The notes under the pieces were generated by a model. It made no database searches, was not told where the DNA came from, and saw only the letters and a list, made by a program, of their open reading frames with translations. The translations under genes were made by a program, and so were the position numbers. Shown here piece after piece: positions 1 to 7,368 of a DNA stretch of 64,000 nt (position 1 is the stretch's first letter; every line of letters starts with the position of its first letter). Source of the stretch: Mycolicibacterium goodii (GTDB lineage Bacteria > Actinomycetota > Actinomycetes > Mycobacteriales > Mycobacteriaceae). The stretch covers positions 4,712,001-4,776,000 of the forward strand of contig NZ_CP012150.1 in NCBI RefSeq assembly GCF_001187505.1, written 5' to 3'.

Positions 1-1224
1 GAGTGCCGACGCGATCGCGACCCCCACGGCGAGGGTCGCCATCCGGCCCGCGCACCGGGTGTAGGTGTGCGCGGTCTCCGGCCGCAACACCACCAGCACG
101 GTCAGGCCGATCCAGTAGCCGTGTTCGACACCGCCGAACCGCGCGGCGGCCGCGGCGAGCGCGGTCGCCAGCGACAGCCGCACGGCGTGCCGCAATATCG
201 GCGACGTCCACCGCAGATGCGACCGGACGACCGACGGGGCCGACGCCAGCGAGCCGATGAGGTCGGGCCGGTGCAGTTGTCCGAACCGCAGCACGGCCGC
301 CTCGCGCAGCAGGTCGCCGAGACGTTGCGCGAGCGCCTTTTCCGGGCCGTCGACCGCGGCCACGGCGCTGTCGACCCGCACGAGTGCATGCTCGGCGTCA
401 CGGCGCGCGGTGTGTCCCTGATCGGCGATCGCGTCGAGCAGCGCCCCGGCGGCGGCCAACAGTTGCGGCAGGCCGGTCGCCGCCTCCTCGGATGGGTGGT
501 CCTGCCCCGCGGCGCGCAACGACGCCAACGTCACCGCGATCCGCTCCGGAAGCTGGTACCCGCCGTAGTTGGACCGCGACCGCTGGGCCGCCTCGGTGTC
601 CGCGAAGACCTCCCGCAGCCAGGTCAGCGGTGCGTCGTCGACATCGGCGGAGCGGTCGGCCGCCACGTTGCGCGCGTCGGTGGCCAGCGACCGGTACGCG
701 CGGGTCAGGCCTTCGCGTTGCACGCGCCAGCGGCGCGGCGGCCAGATCGCGATGAGCGCGGCCTGCGCCACGCCCGCGACGAACACCAGCAGCGGTGCCA
801 GCAACCCGTCGAGCGCGCTCATCTGCGCATCCGCGGGCGCGACGATCAGCAATGCGCTCGCGGCCGAGGCGATCAGTCCCGCGTTCGCGCCGACCGCCCA
901 CTGCATCCCCGCGGCGAAACACCATGCGGCCACGGCCACCACGAACACCACGCTGTGCGCCCCGGTCAGCACCGCGAGCGTCACCACGATCGCCATCTCC
1001 AGCGACGCCGTCACCACCAACGGCACCCGCCCACCGGGGCTGCGCTGCAGCGCGACCGCGCCGGCGATCACCCCCGCGCCCAGGGTCCACATCGCGACCG
1101 GCGCGGATGCCAGCCCCCAGGCGGCCGCGGCCGCCACCAGCACACCGATGAGGCTGCGCGCCACCGCACCGGGGTCTGGCGTGCTCAACCGCAACGCGTC
1201 GGCCGCTGGTCCGCCCGTCTGCAC
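1..1224 (-). CDS. FUSC-family membrane protein (3' end outside window)
   Basis: The frame is open from a GTG at 1224 to base 1, so about 408 N-terminal codons are present and the C-terminus lies beyond the window edge. The N-terminal third holds several hydrophobic stretches (about residues 24-60, 75-110 and 115-160). A charged, mostly soluble stretch (about 165-345) follows, then a second hydrophobic block whose signature GYWIGLTVLVVLRPE begins at residue 369. This two-block plan and the W-x-x-L-T-x-x-x-x-LRP-like motif are typical of the fusaric acid resistance / aromatic acid exporter (FUSC, YccS-like) superfamily. The natural substrate cannot be read from sequence. The next gene on the plus strand is divergent, 97 bp away. 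Confidence 0.75.
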   Translation of the reverse strand, partial: MQTGGPAADALRLSTPDPGAVARSLIGVLVAAAAAWGLASAPVAMWTLGAGVIAGAVALQRSPGGRVPLVVTASLEMAIVVTLAVLTGAHSVVFVVAVAAWCFAAGMQWAVGANAGLIASAASALLIVAPADAQMSALDGLLAPLLVFVAGVAQAALIAIWPPRRWRVQREGLTRAYRSLATDARNVAADRSADVDDAPLTWLREVFADTEAAQRSRSNYGGYQLPERIAVTLASLRAAGQDHPSEEAATGLPQLLAAAGALLDAIADQGHTARRDAEHALVRVDSAVAAVDGPEKALAQRLGDLLREAAVLRFGQLHRPDLIGSLASAPSVVRSHLRWTSPILRHAVRLSLATALAAAAARFGGVEHGYWIGLTVLVVLRPETAHTYTRCAGRMATLAVGVAIASAL

Positions 1225-1320
1225 GTGACCATTCTCGCCTTAGCGCGACCGGAAGTGGGGCATCCGGCTCGTGCGGCGCGGTGGATCGTCGGTCGCGCGT
1301 TCGTCGATTAGGTTTCCAGC

Positions 1321-2052
1321 GTGGAAAAGGTCATCGTGACAATGCGGTCCGGGCGCGCCGAGGACGACTGGTGTGCGCGCATGGTCGGCGAAGTCAGCCC
1401 CGAACTGCTCGAAATCGGCCTTCCCGGATTGGTTCTCAACATCCGCGACGCGCCGGTGCGGGACTCGTTGATGACGCTGACGACGCTGGACCCGCCGGTG
1501 GTGGCCCTGGTGAGCGTGTGGGTGCAGCAGTACTACGGGGATCAACTGCGCGCGGTGCTCGAGCGCCTGGCCGGCGAATGTGATTCGCTCGCAGCGTATC
1601 TGGTCACCGAATCGGTGCCGATGGCGCCGCCTGCCGTCGAACCGGGGCGGCGCGCCGACGCGCTGGCCAACATCGCGCTGCTGCGCAGGCCCGCAGGCAT
1701 GGACGCGGCGACCTGGATGCACCGGTGGCACGTCGACCACACGCCGGTGGCGATCGAGACCCAGGCCACGTTCGGCTATGTGCAGAACACCGTGGTCCGC
1801 GCGCTCACCCCCGGTGCGCCCGCGGTGGACGGCATCGTCGAGGAGCTCTTCCCGCCGCAGGCCGTGTCGGATCTGCACGCGTTCTTCGGCGCCCCCGACG
1901 ACGCCGAGCTCGCCAGGAGGATGCAGGCCATGGTGACGAGCACCGACGCGTTCGGCGCGAGCACCAACATCGACACCGTGCCGACCGGTCGCTACCTGTG
2001 GCGCTCACCGTTCGCCGCACCCGATGCCCCGAGTGGAACGTGTTCTAGTTAG
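1321..2052 (+). CDS. EthD-domain protein
   Basis: This frame encodes 243 residues from a GTG start. The central part (about residues 115-215) contains WMHRWHVDHTPVAIETQATF followed by a tyrosine-rich stretch, which resembles the dimeric ferredoxin-like EthD fold (W/H-x-x-H-x-x-L-A). The N-terminal 100 residues may be a second, diverged copy of the same fold. EthD-like proteins are small cytosolic proteins found beside P450 or catabolic genes; no reaction can be assigned. A KstR-like operator (2034-2047) lies inside the last codons, and the crotonase gene starts 52 bp downstream, so the two may not share one promoter. Confidence 0.72.
   Translation: MEKVIVTMRSGRAEDDWCARMVGEVSPELLEIGLPGLVLNIRDAPVRDSLMTLTTLDPPVVALVSVWVQQYYGDQLRAVLERLAGECDSLAAYLVTESVPMAPPAVEPGRRADALANIALLRRPAGMDAATWMHRWHVDHTPVAIETQATFGYVQNTVVRALTPGAPAVDGIVEELFPPQAVSDLHAFFGAPDDAELARRMQAMVTSTDAFGASTNIDTVPTGRYLWRSPFAAPDAPSGTCSS
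2034..2047. promoter_or_regulatory. KstR-like operator before crotonase
   Basis: The 14-mer tggaacgtgttcta fits the KstR consensus TnnAACnnGTTnnA at every fixed position and is nearly palindromic. It lies 58-71 bp before the TTG start at 2105, inside the end of the upstream gene. KstR is the TetR-type repressor of cholesterol catabolism in mycobacteria (known). Control of the crotonase is inferred. Confidence 0.65.
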
Positions 2053-2104
2053 GCTGCTGGTTCACATCCACGGTGTCACCGAGGAGCCCACCCGAGGAGA
2101 AACG

Positions 2105-2869
2105 TTGAACCTGCAGATCGACGACAGCAACCGGGTTCGCACGCTCACCCTGAATCGGCCCGAGGCGCTCAACGCGTTCAACGAGGCGCTCTACGACGAG
2201 GTTTCGAATGCGCTGCTGGCCGCGGCGGGTGATCCGGAGGTCTCGGTGGTGCTGCTGACCGGCGCCGGGCGGGCGTTCTCCTCGGGCAACGATCTGGTCG
2301 AGATGCAGGCGCGGATCACCAACCCCGAGTTCGCGCCGGGGGAGCACGGGTTCTACGGAATGATCGAGACGCTCGCCGATTTCCCCAAGCCGTTGCTGTG
2401 CGCGGTCAACGGGGTCGGGGTCGGGATCGGTGCGACGATCCTCGGATTCGCGGATCTGGTGTTCATGGCCAGCACCGCGCGGCTCAAGTGCCCCTTCACC
2501 AGTCTCGGGGTGGCACCCGAGGCGGCGTCGTCCTACCTCATGCCGCGCCTGATCGGCAGGCAGAACGCGGCCTGGCTGCTGATGTCCTCGGAATGGATCA
2601 GCGCCGAACAGGCCAGGGAGATGGGCCTGGTGTTCAAGGTCTGCGCGCCGGAGGACCTGCTCGCCGAGGCCCGGCGGCACGCGGAAATCCTTGCCGCCAA
2701 ACCGGTCAGCAGCCTGCAGGCGGTCAAGAAGACCATGGTCGCACCGGTACGCGAGGCCATCGCCGCGGCCACGCAGCGCGAGAGCGAGCTGTTCGTCGAA
2801 CTCGTCGGTGCCGCGGCCAATGCCGAGGCGCTCGCGGCCTTCACCGGCCGCAAGGGATCCTCGGGCTAA
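2105..2869 (+). CDS. Enoyl-CoA hydratase/isomerase family protein (ECI2-like)
   Basis: The protein has 254 residues if translation begins at TTG 2105, which has a GAGGAG ribosome site at 2094-2099; the frame is open further upstream without better support. It has the crotonase oxyanion-hole motifs (SSGNDL at 59-64, GIGAT at 107-111). The hydratase glutamate of the GGGCE motif is replaced by T111. A glutamate is present instead at E139 in APEAASSY, the position used by peroxisomal ECI2-type delta3,delta2-enoyl-CoA isomerases (SPEGCSSY). I therefore favour isomerase over hydratase activity. Its preceding KstR-like operator suggests a role in sterol or fatty-acid beta-oxidation. The stop codon overlaps the stop of the convergent bfd-like gene. 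Confidence 0.85.
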   Translation: MNLQIDDSNRVRTLTLNRPEALNAFNEALYDEVSNALLAAAGDPEVSVVLLTGAGRAFSSGNDLVEMQARITNPEFAPGEHGFYGMIETLADFPKPLLCAVNGVGVGIGATILGFADLVFMASTARLKCPFTSLGVAPEAASSYLMPRLIGRQNAAWLLMSSEWISAEQAREMGLVFKVCAPEDLLAEARRHAEILAAKPVSSLQAVKKTMVAPVREAIAAATQRESELFVELVGAAANAEALAAFTGRKGSSG

Positions 2870-3093
2870 CCGCCGGCGCGCGACGGGCAGCCGTTGTACT
2901 GCGCGGGGTGGCCGGTGCTGTTGCCGTTGCTGTTGCCGTGCGCGGCGATGATCGCGCGGATGGTGCGCCTGCAGCGTCCGCAGTCACCGCCGGCACCGCA
3001 CACGTCGGCCACCTCCTTGGAGGTTCTGGCCCCGCCCGCCACGACCTCGTTGACCACGTGGCTGGTGGTTCCGGTGCACAGACAGACGAACAT
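2866..3093 (-). CDS. bfd: Bacterioferritin-associated ferredoxin-like [2Fe-2S] protein
   Basis: This small protein of 75 residues begins MFVCLC. It has C4, C6, C38 and C41 in the C-x-C...C-x-x-C arrangement of the BFD-like [2Fe-2S] domain, followed by a low-complexity Gly/Asn/Ser tail. Bfd reduces the heme of bacterioferritin to release stored iron (known in Pseudomonas). The nearby bfrA supports the same role here. It starts 5 nt after the stop of the 210-residue hypothetical gene, so the two form one transcript reading away from bfrA. An extra cysteine (C32) sits close to the cluster ligands. Confidence 0.85.
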   Translation of the reverse strand: MFVCLCTGTTSHVVNEVVAGGARTSKEVADVCGAGGDCGRCRRTIRAIIAAHGNSNGNSTGHPAQYNGCPSRAGG

Positions 3094-3098
3094 GGCCG

Positions 3099-3731
3099 CT
3101 ACACCCGCTCGTCCACGGTCATGATGTGCGCCAGCTTCCCGACGAACAGGCTCGGGTACGGCCCGAAACCGGCGTTGGTCATCCACTCCGCGGCGGCGTC
3201 GGGGTGCGAGATCCACTGGCGGGCCCTGACCTCGTCCTCGATCTCCTGCAGGATCATCACCTCGCGGCCGTCGTCGAGCGCCCGGTAGACCCAGATCTTC
3301 CGGATACCGCTGTCGGCGAACCGTCCCAGGCCGTCGTGCACTTTGCGCATGAGCGTCGCAACGTCGTCGACCGGGGCGATGGCCCCGACGATGACCCCGG
3401 CGACATGCGTCGGGGGCGTCGGTTCGTCGAGGTCGATTTTCTCGACCACCTCACCGCCGAAAATCGGCGGGATGTCCTGCACACCGGACCTGTCGAACCA
3501 TTCGAAAATCTCGGGGGACCGCAGGACGTCGCGTATCGAGCGGGCCTGCCGAATTCCGATCGTCACGAGCACCCGACCGGGCTCCCAAATCGATTTGTAG
3601 AGCACCACATGATGCGCCCCGATCGATTTGAGGCCCGCGCGATGTTTGTTCATCCATTTCCACATCTGGTCCACGTCCTCGACGCGGAAATCGCAGGAAA
3701 GGATGAGCGAGTGCAAATCGTACTCGCTCAT
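3099..3731 (-). CDS. Conserved hypothetical protein in the iron locus
   Basis: The gene encodes 210 residues from an ATG preceded by a GAAAGG ribosome site. The product looks soluble and contains no recognised catalytic motif. The two halves each hold a short aromatic-rich segment (VDQMWKWMNKHRAG near residue 20; VARLMRKVHDG-like region near 130). This could reflect duplicated dimeric alpha-beta barrel (ABM/EthD-like) folds; that is a guess from the pattern. It is the first gene of a likely two-gene unit with bfd, and its start lies 35 bp from the IdeR-like box, so iron control is plausible. I do not recognise a function. Confidence 0.75.
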   Translation of the reverse strand: MSEYDLHSLILSCDFRVEDVDQMWKWMNKHRAGLKSIGAHHVVLYKSIWEPGRVLVTIGIRQARSIRDVLRSPEIFEWFDRSGVQDIPPIFGGEVVEKIDLDEPTPPTHVAGVIVGAIAPVDDVATLMRKVHDGLGRFADSGIRKIWVYRALDDGREVMILQEIEDEVRARQWISHPDAAAEWMTNAGFGPYPSLFVGKLAHIMTVDERV

Positions 3732-3763
3732 TCGCGGGGCCTTTCTGGGTCTGCCGGAGCCAT

Positions 3764-3784
3764 GGTTAGCGGAGTCTAACCTTA
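3764..3784. promoter_or_regulatory. IdeR (iron box)-like operator
   Basis: The segment GGTTAG-N6-CTAACC is a perfect inverted repeat at 3764-3781. The 19-mer at 3766-3784 agrees with the IdeR consensus TTAGGTTAGGCTAACCTAA at 14 of 19 positions by my count. A second partial box (ttaggcaagcc) follows at about 3786-3796. The site lies between the divergent hypothetical/bfd genes and bfrA. In M. tuberculosis, IdeR with iron activates bfrA and represses uptake genes (known); which direction is controlled here is inferred. Confidence 0.7.
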
Positions 3785-3971
3785 CTTAGGCAAGCCAGTC
3801 CAACCTTCGTGGCCACGGCCCCGAGCCCGCCGTCGGCCGCCACCCGACGCCCGCCGCGACAGGCCGACGGCGCCGTTAAGCGTTGCCTCACAAGGGGCTT
3901 TCTGAACTACATTGACTGTGCACGGCAAACAGCACCACTTGACCAGCCCTCAAGGTGTTTTAGGAGTGACC

Positions 3972-4460
3972 ATGCAAGGGGACCCAGAGGTTCTGAAATT
4001 GCTCAATGAGCAATTGACGAGCGAACTGACAGCCATCAACCAGTATTTTCTTCATTCCAAAATGCAGGACAACTGGGGATTCACCGAACTGGCCGAACAC
4101 ACGCGTGCCGAATCGTTCGAAGAAATGCGGCACGCGGAAACGATCACCGATCGAATTCTTCTTCTCGACGGATTGCCGAATTACCAGCGATTGTTCTCGC
4201 TACGCGTCGGTCAGACGCTGCGCGAGCAGTTCGAGGCCGACCTGGCGATCGAGTACGAGGTGCTGGAGCGGCTGAAGCCCGGCATCGTCCTGTGCCGCGA
4301 GAAACAGGACGCCACGTCGGCCCGGATCCTTGAGCAGATCCTCGCCGACGAGGAGACGCACATCGACTACCTGGAGACCCAGCTGGAGCTGATGGACAAG
4401 CTCGGCGACGCACTCTATGCCGCGCAGTGCGTTTCCCGGCCGCCCCAGTCAGGGCAGTAA
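3972..4460 (+). CDS. bfrA: Bacterioferritin BfrA
   Basis: The 162-residue product is a cytosolic iron-storage protein that forms a 24-subunit heme-containing shell. All canonical residues are in place: ferroxidase ligands E18, E51, H54, E94, E127 and H130, tyrosine Y25, and the heme-ligand methionine M52. The ATG at 3972 has a taggag ribosome site and gives the family N-terminus MQGDPEV; upstream in-frame starts are not needed. The order bfrA, MFS transporter, glnA3 matches Rv1876-Rv1878. The IdeR-like box about 190 bp upstream fits iron-dependent control. Confidence 0.96.
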   Translation: MQGDPEVLKLLNEQLTSELTAINQYFLHSKMQDNWGFTELAEHTRAESFEEMRHAETITDRILLLDGLPNYQRLFSLRVGQTLREQFEADLAIEYEVLERLKPGIVLCREKQDATSARILEQILADEETHIDYLETQLELMDKLGDALYAAQCVSRPPQSGQ

Positions 4461-4563
4461 GCGCAGGTTCGTTCGGTTTTGCTCACCACCGCCTCGGGTA
4501 GCCGGTAGTCGCCGGTCACCCGGGGCGGTTTCGTGCGTGGTGTAACTTTCATAGTCGAACTAA

Positions 4564-4581
4564 CGATATGGCTCCATATCG
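4564..4581. promoter_or_regulatory. Palindromic operator before MFS transporter
   Basis: CGATATGG-CT-CCATATCG is an 8-2-8 perfect inverted repeat 32 bp before the transporter start. It is conspicuously AT-richer than its surroundings. Position and symmetry suggest a binding site for a dimeric repressor of drug efflux. The regulator is not identified in the neighbourhood. Confidence 0.55.
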
Positions 4582-4613
4582 CCGGCGTACCGCCGAAGTC
4601 GCGAAAGGATGTC

Positions 4614-6665
4614 ATGACCAGCTCACCCACGAGTGCCCCGCCACAGGCGACGGAAGTGCTGCTCGGTCCGCGTCGACGCAACCTGGTGTTCCTCGCGGTC
4701 CTACTCGGCATGCTGCTCGCCGCGCTCGATCAGACGATCGTGGCGACCGCACTGCCGACCGTGGTCGCCGACCTCGGGGGAGCCGGGCACCAGTCCTGGG
4801 TGGTGACGAGCTATCTGTTGGCCTCGACCATCGTCACCGCGGTGGTCGGCAAGGTCGGTGACCTGTTCGGCCGCAAGGTGGTCTTCCAGGCCGCGGTGCT
4901 GTTCTTCCTCGTGGGTTCGGTGCTGTGTGGGTTGTCCGGATCGATGACCATGCTCGTGGCCGCGCGGGCCCTGCAGGGAATCGGCGGCGGCGCGATGATG
5001 GTCACCGCGACCGCGCTCATCGGTGAGGTGATCCCACTGCGGGACCGCGGCCGCTACCAGGGCGCGCTCGGAGCGGTGTTCGGCGTCACCACGGTGATCG
5101 GACCGCTGCTCGGCGGTTTCTTCACCGACCATCTGTCCTGGCGGTGGGCATTCTGGATCAACGTCCCGGTCGGCGTCGTCGTGCTCATCGTCGCGGCGAG
5201 CGCCATCCCGGCCCTGGTCCGGTCGGACCGCAGGCCCGCGATCGACTATCTCGGCATCCTGTTCGTCGGCCTCGGTGCGTCCGGGCTCACGCTGGCCACC
5301 AGTTGGGGTGGCGGTGAGTACGCCTGGACCTCGCCGACGATCATCGCCCTGTTCGTCGGATCCCTCGTCGCGCTCGCGCTGTTCGTCCGTGCCGAAACCC
5401 GTGCGGCCGAACCGATCCTGCCGATGCGGCTGTTCGCCAGCCCGGTGTTCACGGTGTGTTGCGTACTGTCGTTCATCGTCGGCTTCGCGATGCTCGGAGC
5501 GCTGACGTTCCTGCCCACGTTCATGCAGTTCGTCGACGGCGTCTCGGCCACCGAATCCGGTCTGCGCACGCTGCCCATGGTGGCCGGCCTGCTCATCACG
5601 TCGACCGGCAGCGGCGCCCTGGTGGGCCGCACCGGCCGGTACAAGATCTTCCCGGTGCTCGGCACCGCCGTGATGGTGGTGGGCTTCGTGCTGCTGTCGC
5701 GGATGGACGCCGCCACGCCGTTCGGCCTGCAGTCGCTGTACCTGTTCATCCTCGGCACCGGCATCGGTCTGTGCATGCAGGTGCTGATCCTCACGGTGCA
5801 GAACACCGCGAGCTTCGAAGACCTGGGCGTCGCGACCTCGGGCGTGACGTTCTTCCGCACGATCGGCAGCTCCTTCGGCGCGGCGATCTTCGGTTCACTG
5901 TTCGCCAACTTCCTGTCCGATCGGCTCGGCCCCGCCATACTCCGCAGCGGCGCCCCGCCCGCCGCGGGCGAATCGCCGAAGGTTTTGCACGAACTGCCGC
6001 CCGACGTCGCCGCGCCGATCGTCGAGGCGTACGCGGACTCGCTGGGGCTGGTGTTCCTGTGTGCGGCGCCCGTCGCGCTGCTGGGTTTCGTGGTCGCGCT
6101 GTTCCTCAAGGAAGTGCCCCTGCAGGAATTCGAGTCGACGGCCCGGGTCGACCTCGGCGAAGGGTTCGGGATGCCCAGCACCGAACCGGCCGAGAAGGTC
6201 CTGGAGACCGCGATCAGCCGCATCATGCGCCACTCGCCGGAGATCCGGCTGCGCACGGTCGCCGGCAGGCCGGGCTGTGACCTCGACGTCGCGGGCCTGT
6301 GGGCACTGCTGCAGATCTACCGGCACAACCAGGTGTTCGGGACCGCCCGGCTCACCGAGATCGCCGATCGTCTGCGCATTCCGTACGAGGTGTTCGAGCC
6401 GATCTTCGACCGCCTCGTCACCGGCGGTTACGCGCTGCGCACCGGGGATCAGCTCTGGCTGACCCAGCCCGGGCTGCGTCAGGTCGACGCGGTCTCGGCG
6501 GTACTCATCGGGCGCATCATCGAGAAGCTGGAGAAATCCCCGTCCTTCGAGGGTCGGCCCGACCGCGGGCAGGTCGAGGCCGCGCTGGAACGCATCGCCC
6601 ACCGGCTGCTGGTGCAGCGGGACTGGACCGACGACCGCGCCGAGCTCGCCCCCGCCACCCCCTGA
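4614..6665 (+). CDS. DHA2 (14-TM) MFS multidrug transporter with C-terminal cytosolic domain
   Basis: The protein has 683 residues from ATG 4614 (ribosome site GAAAGGA 4603-4609). The 14-TM drug:proton antiporter signature LDQTIVATALPTVV is at about residues 38-51, and motif A (GKVGDLFGRK) at 79-88. After the last TM segment (about residue 520) a soluble tail of roughly 150 residues remains. It resembles a winged-helix fold (region with ARLTEIADRLRIPYEVFEPI, a possible helix-turn-helix). It corresponds in position and length to Rv1877 beside bfrA in M. tuberculosis. The tail may regulate transport; I know of no demonstrated role. A palindromic operator precedes the gene. Confidence 0.9.
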   Translation: MTSSPTSAPPQATEVLLGPRRRNLVFLAVLLGMLLAALDQTIVATALPTVVADLGGAGHQSWVVTSYLLASTIVTAVVGKVGDLFGRKVVFQAAVLFFLVGSVLCGLSGSMTMLVAARALQGIGGGAMMVTATALIGEVIPLRDRGRYQGALGAVFGVTTVIGPLLGGFFTDHLSWRWAFWINVPVGVVVLIVAASAIPALVRSDRRPAIDYLGILFVGLGASGLTLATSWGGGEYAWTSPTIIALFVGSLVALALFVRAETRAAEPILPMRLFASPVFTVCCVLSFIVGFAMLGALTFLPTFMQFVDGVSATESGLRTLPMVAGLLITSTGSGALVGRTGRYKIFPVLGTAVMVVGFVLLSRMDAATPFGLQSLYLFILGTGIGLCMQVLILTVQNTASFEDLGVATSGVTFFRTIGSSFGAAIFGSLFANFLSDRLGPAILRSGAPPAAGESPKVLHELPPDVAAPIVEAYADSLGLVFLCAAPVALLGFVVALFLKEVPLQEFESTARVDLGEGFGMPSTEPAEKVLETAISRIMRHSPEIRLRTVAGRPGCDLDVAGLWALLQIYRHNQVFGTARLTEIADRLRIPYEVFEPIFDRLVTGGYALRTGDQLWLTQPGLRQVDAVSAVLIGRIIEKLEKSPSFEGRPDRGQVEAALERIAHRLLVQRDWTDDRAELAPATP

Positions 6666-6667
6666 CC

Positions 6668-6691
6668 CCCACGTTGGCACCCACGTTGGCA
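6668..6691. repeat. Tandem 12-bp duplication
   Basis: Two exact adjacent copies of cccacgttggca lie just after the stop of the MFS gene. No function is evident; replication slippage is the simplest origin. Confidence 0.6.
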
Positions 6692-6799
6692 CCGCGACCG
6701 TGCGGGTCTGCGCCCCGACACGCCGCGGAACGGCGGCAGTCCGCGCACGCTCGCGCGGGCCGAGCGTGCGCTGGGCGCGGCCGCGCGGAGCGCAAAAAC

Positions 6800-6813
6800 T
6801 AGAACCTGTTCCA
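6800..6813. promoter_or_regulatory. KstR-like operator before AhpD-like gene
   Basis: The 14-mer tagaacctgttcca matches TnnAACnnGTTnnA fully and ends 30 bp before the ATG at 6844, a position expected to block transcription. Confidence 0.65.
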
Positions 6814-6843
6814 GATCGGGGTCGGCGCGCGTACGATTCGGCC

Positions 6844-7326
6844 ATGAGCCGGATCGGAGATTTCCCCGACGACGACGTGGCGGGCTGGATTCAGCGTTCA
6901 CCCGACATCGGCACCGCCATGGCCAACTTCACCCACGCGGTGTACACCAAGGGCAGACTTCCCATGCGGGTGCGCGAACTGGCCCGCATGGTGATCGCGC
7001 TCGACAACGAGTGCGTGGTCTGTCAGAACACCCGAGACGGTGAGGGCGTGGCCGCAGGCGTCGACGAGGACCTCTACGAGCACGCCGCCGAATGGCGCAC
7101 ATGGCCCGGGTACAGCCCGGCCGAACGCATCGCCGCCGAGTTCGCCCACCGGTTCGCCACCGAGCACACCGAACTGCGCGACGACGAGGATTTCTGGGCC
7201 AGGGCCGCCGAGCATCTCGACGCCGACCTGCTGACCGACCTGGCGTTGTCGTGCGCGATGTGGCTGGGGATGGGCCGGATGTTGCGCACCCTAGACATCG
7301 GGCAGAGCTGCAAGATCACCCTGTAG
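6844..7326 (+). CDS. Carboxymuconolactone decarboxylase/AhpD-family protein
   Basis: The start chosen is ATG 6844; the frame is open upstream but looks like non-coding sequence. The product has 160 residues. It carries the AhpD-type redox motif E56-C57-V-V-C60, but the usual histidine three residues later is absent (Q-N-T-R follows). Family members are small helical proteins acting as alkylhydroperoxidases or as decarboxylases in aromatic and steroid catabolism. The KstR-like box immediately upstream argues for a catabolic or redox role tied to sterol growth (inference). glnA3 follows 42 bp downstream. Confidence 0.82.
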   Translation: MSRIGDFPDDDVAGWIQRSPDIGTAMANFTHAVYTKGRLPMRVRELARMVIALDNECVVCQNTRDGEGVAAGVDEDLYEHAAEWRTWPGYSPAERIAAEFAHRFATEHTELRDDEDFWARAAEHLDADLLTDLALSCAMWLGMGRMLRTLDIGQSCKITL

Positions 7327-7368
7327 TTCGCACTGTGCACCGCGCCGCGGCGCGGCAGAATGGCTTGT

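Noticed and set aside
67..1311. Long plus-strand frame opposite the FUSC-like gene
   Set aside because: Composition is Arg/Pro/His-rich as in complementary shadows, while the minus strand encodes a coherent membrane protein.
3876..3894. Second IdeR-like site nearer to bfrA
   Set aside because: Only a handful of positions match the consensus.
4415..4711. Minus-strand 98-codon frame over the bfrA/MFS junction
   Set aside because: It overlaps two confident genes and has no coherent domain.
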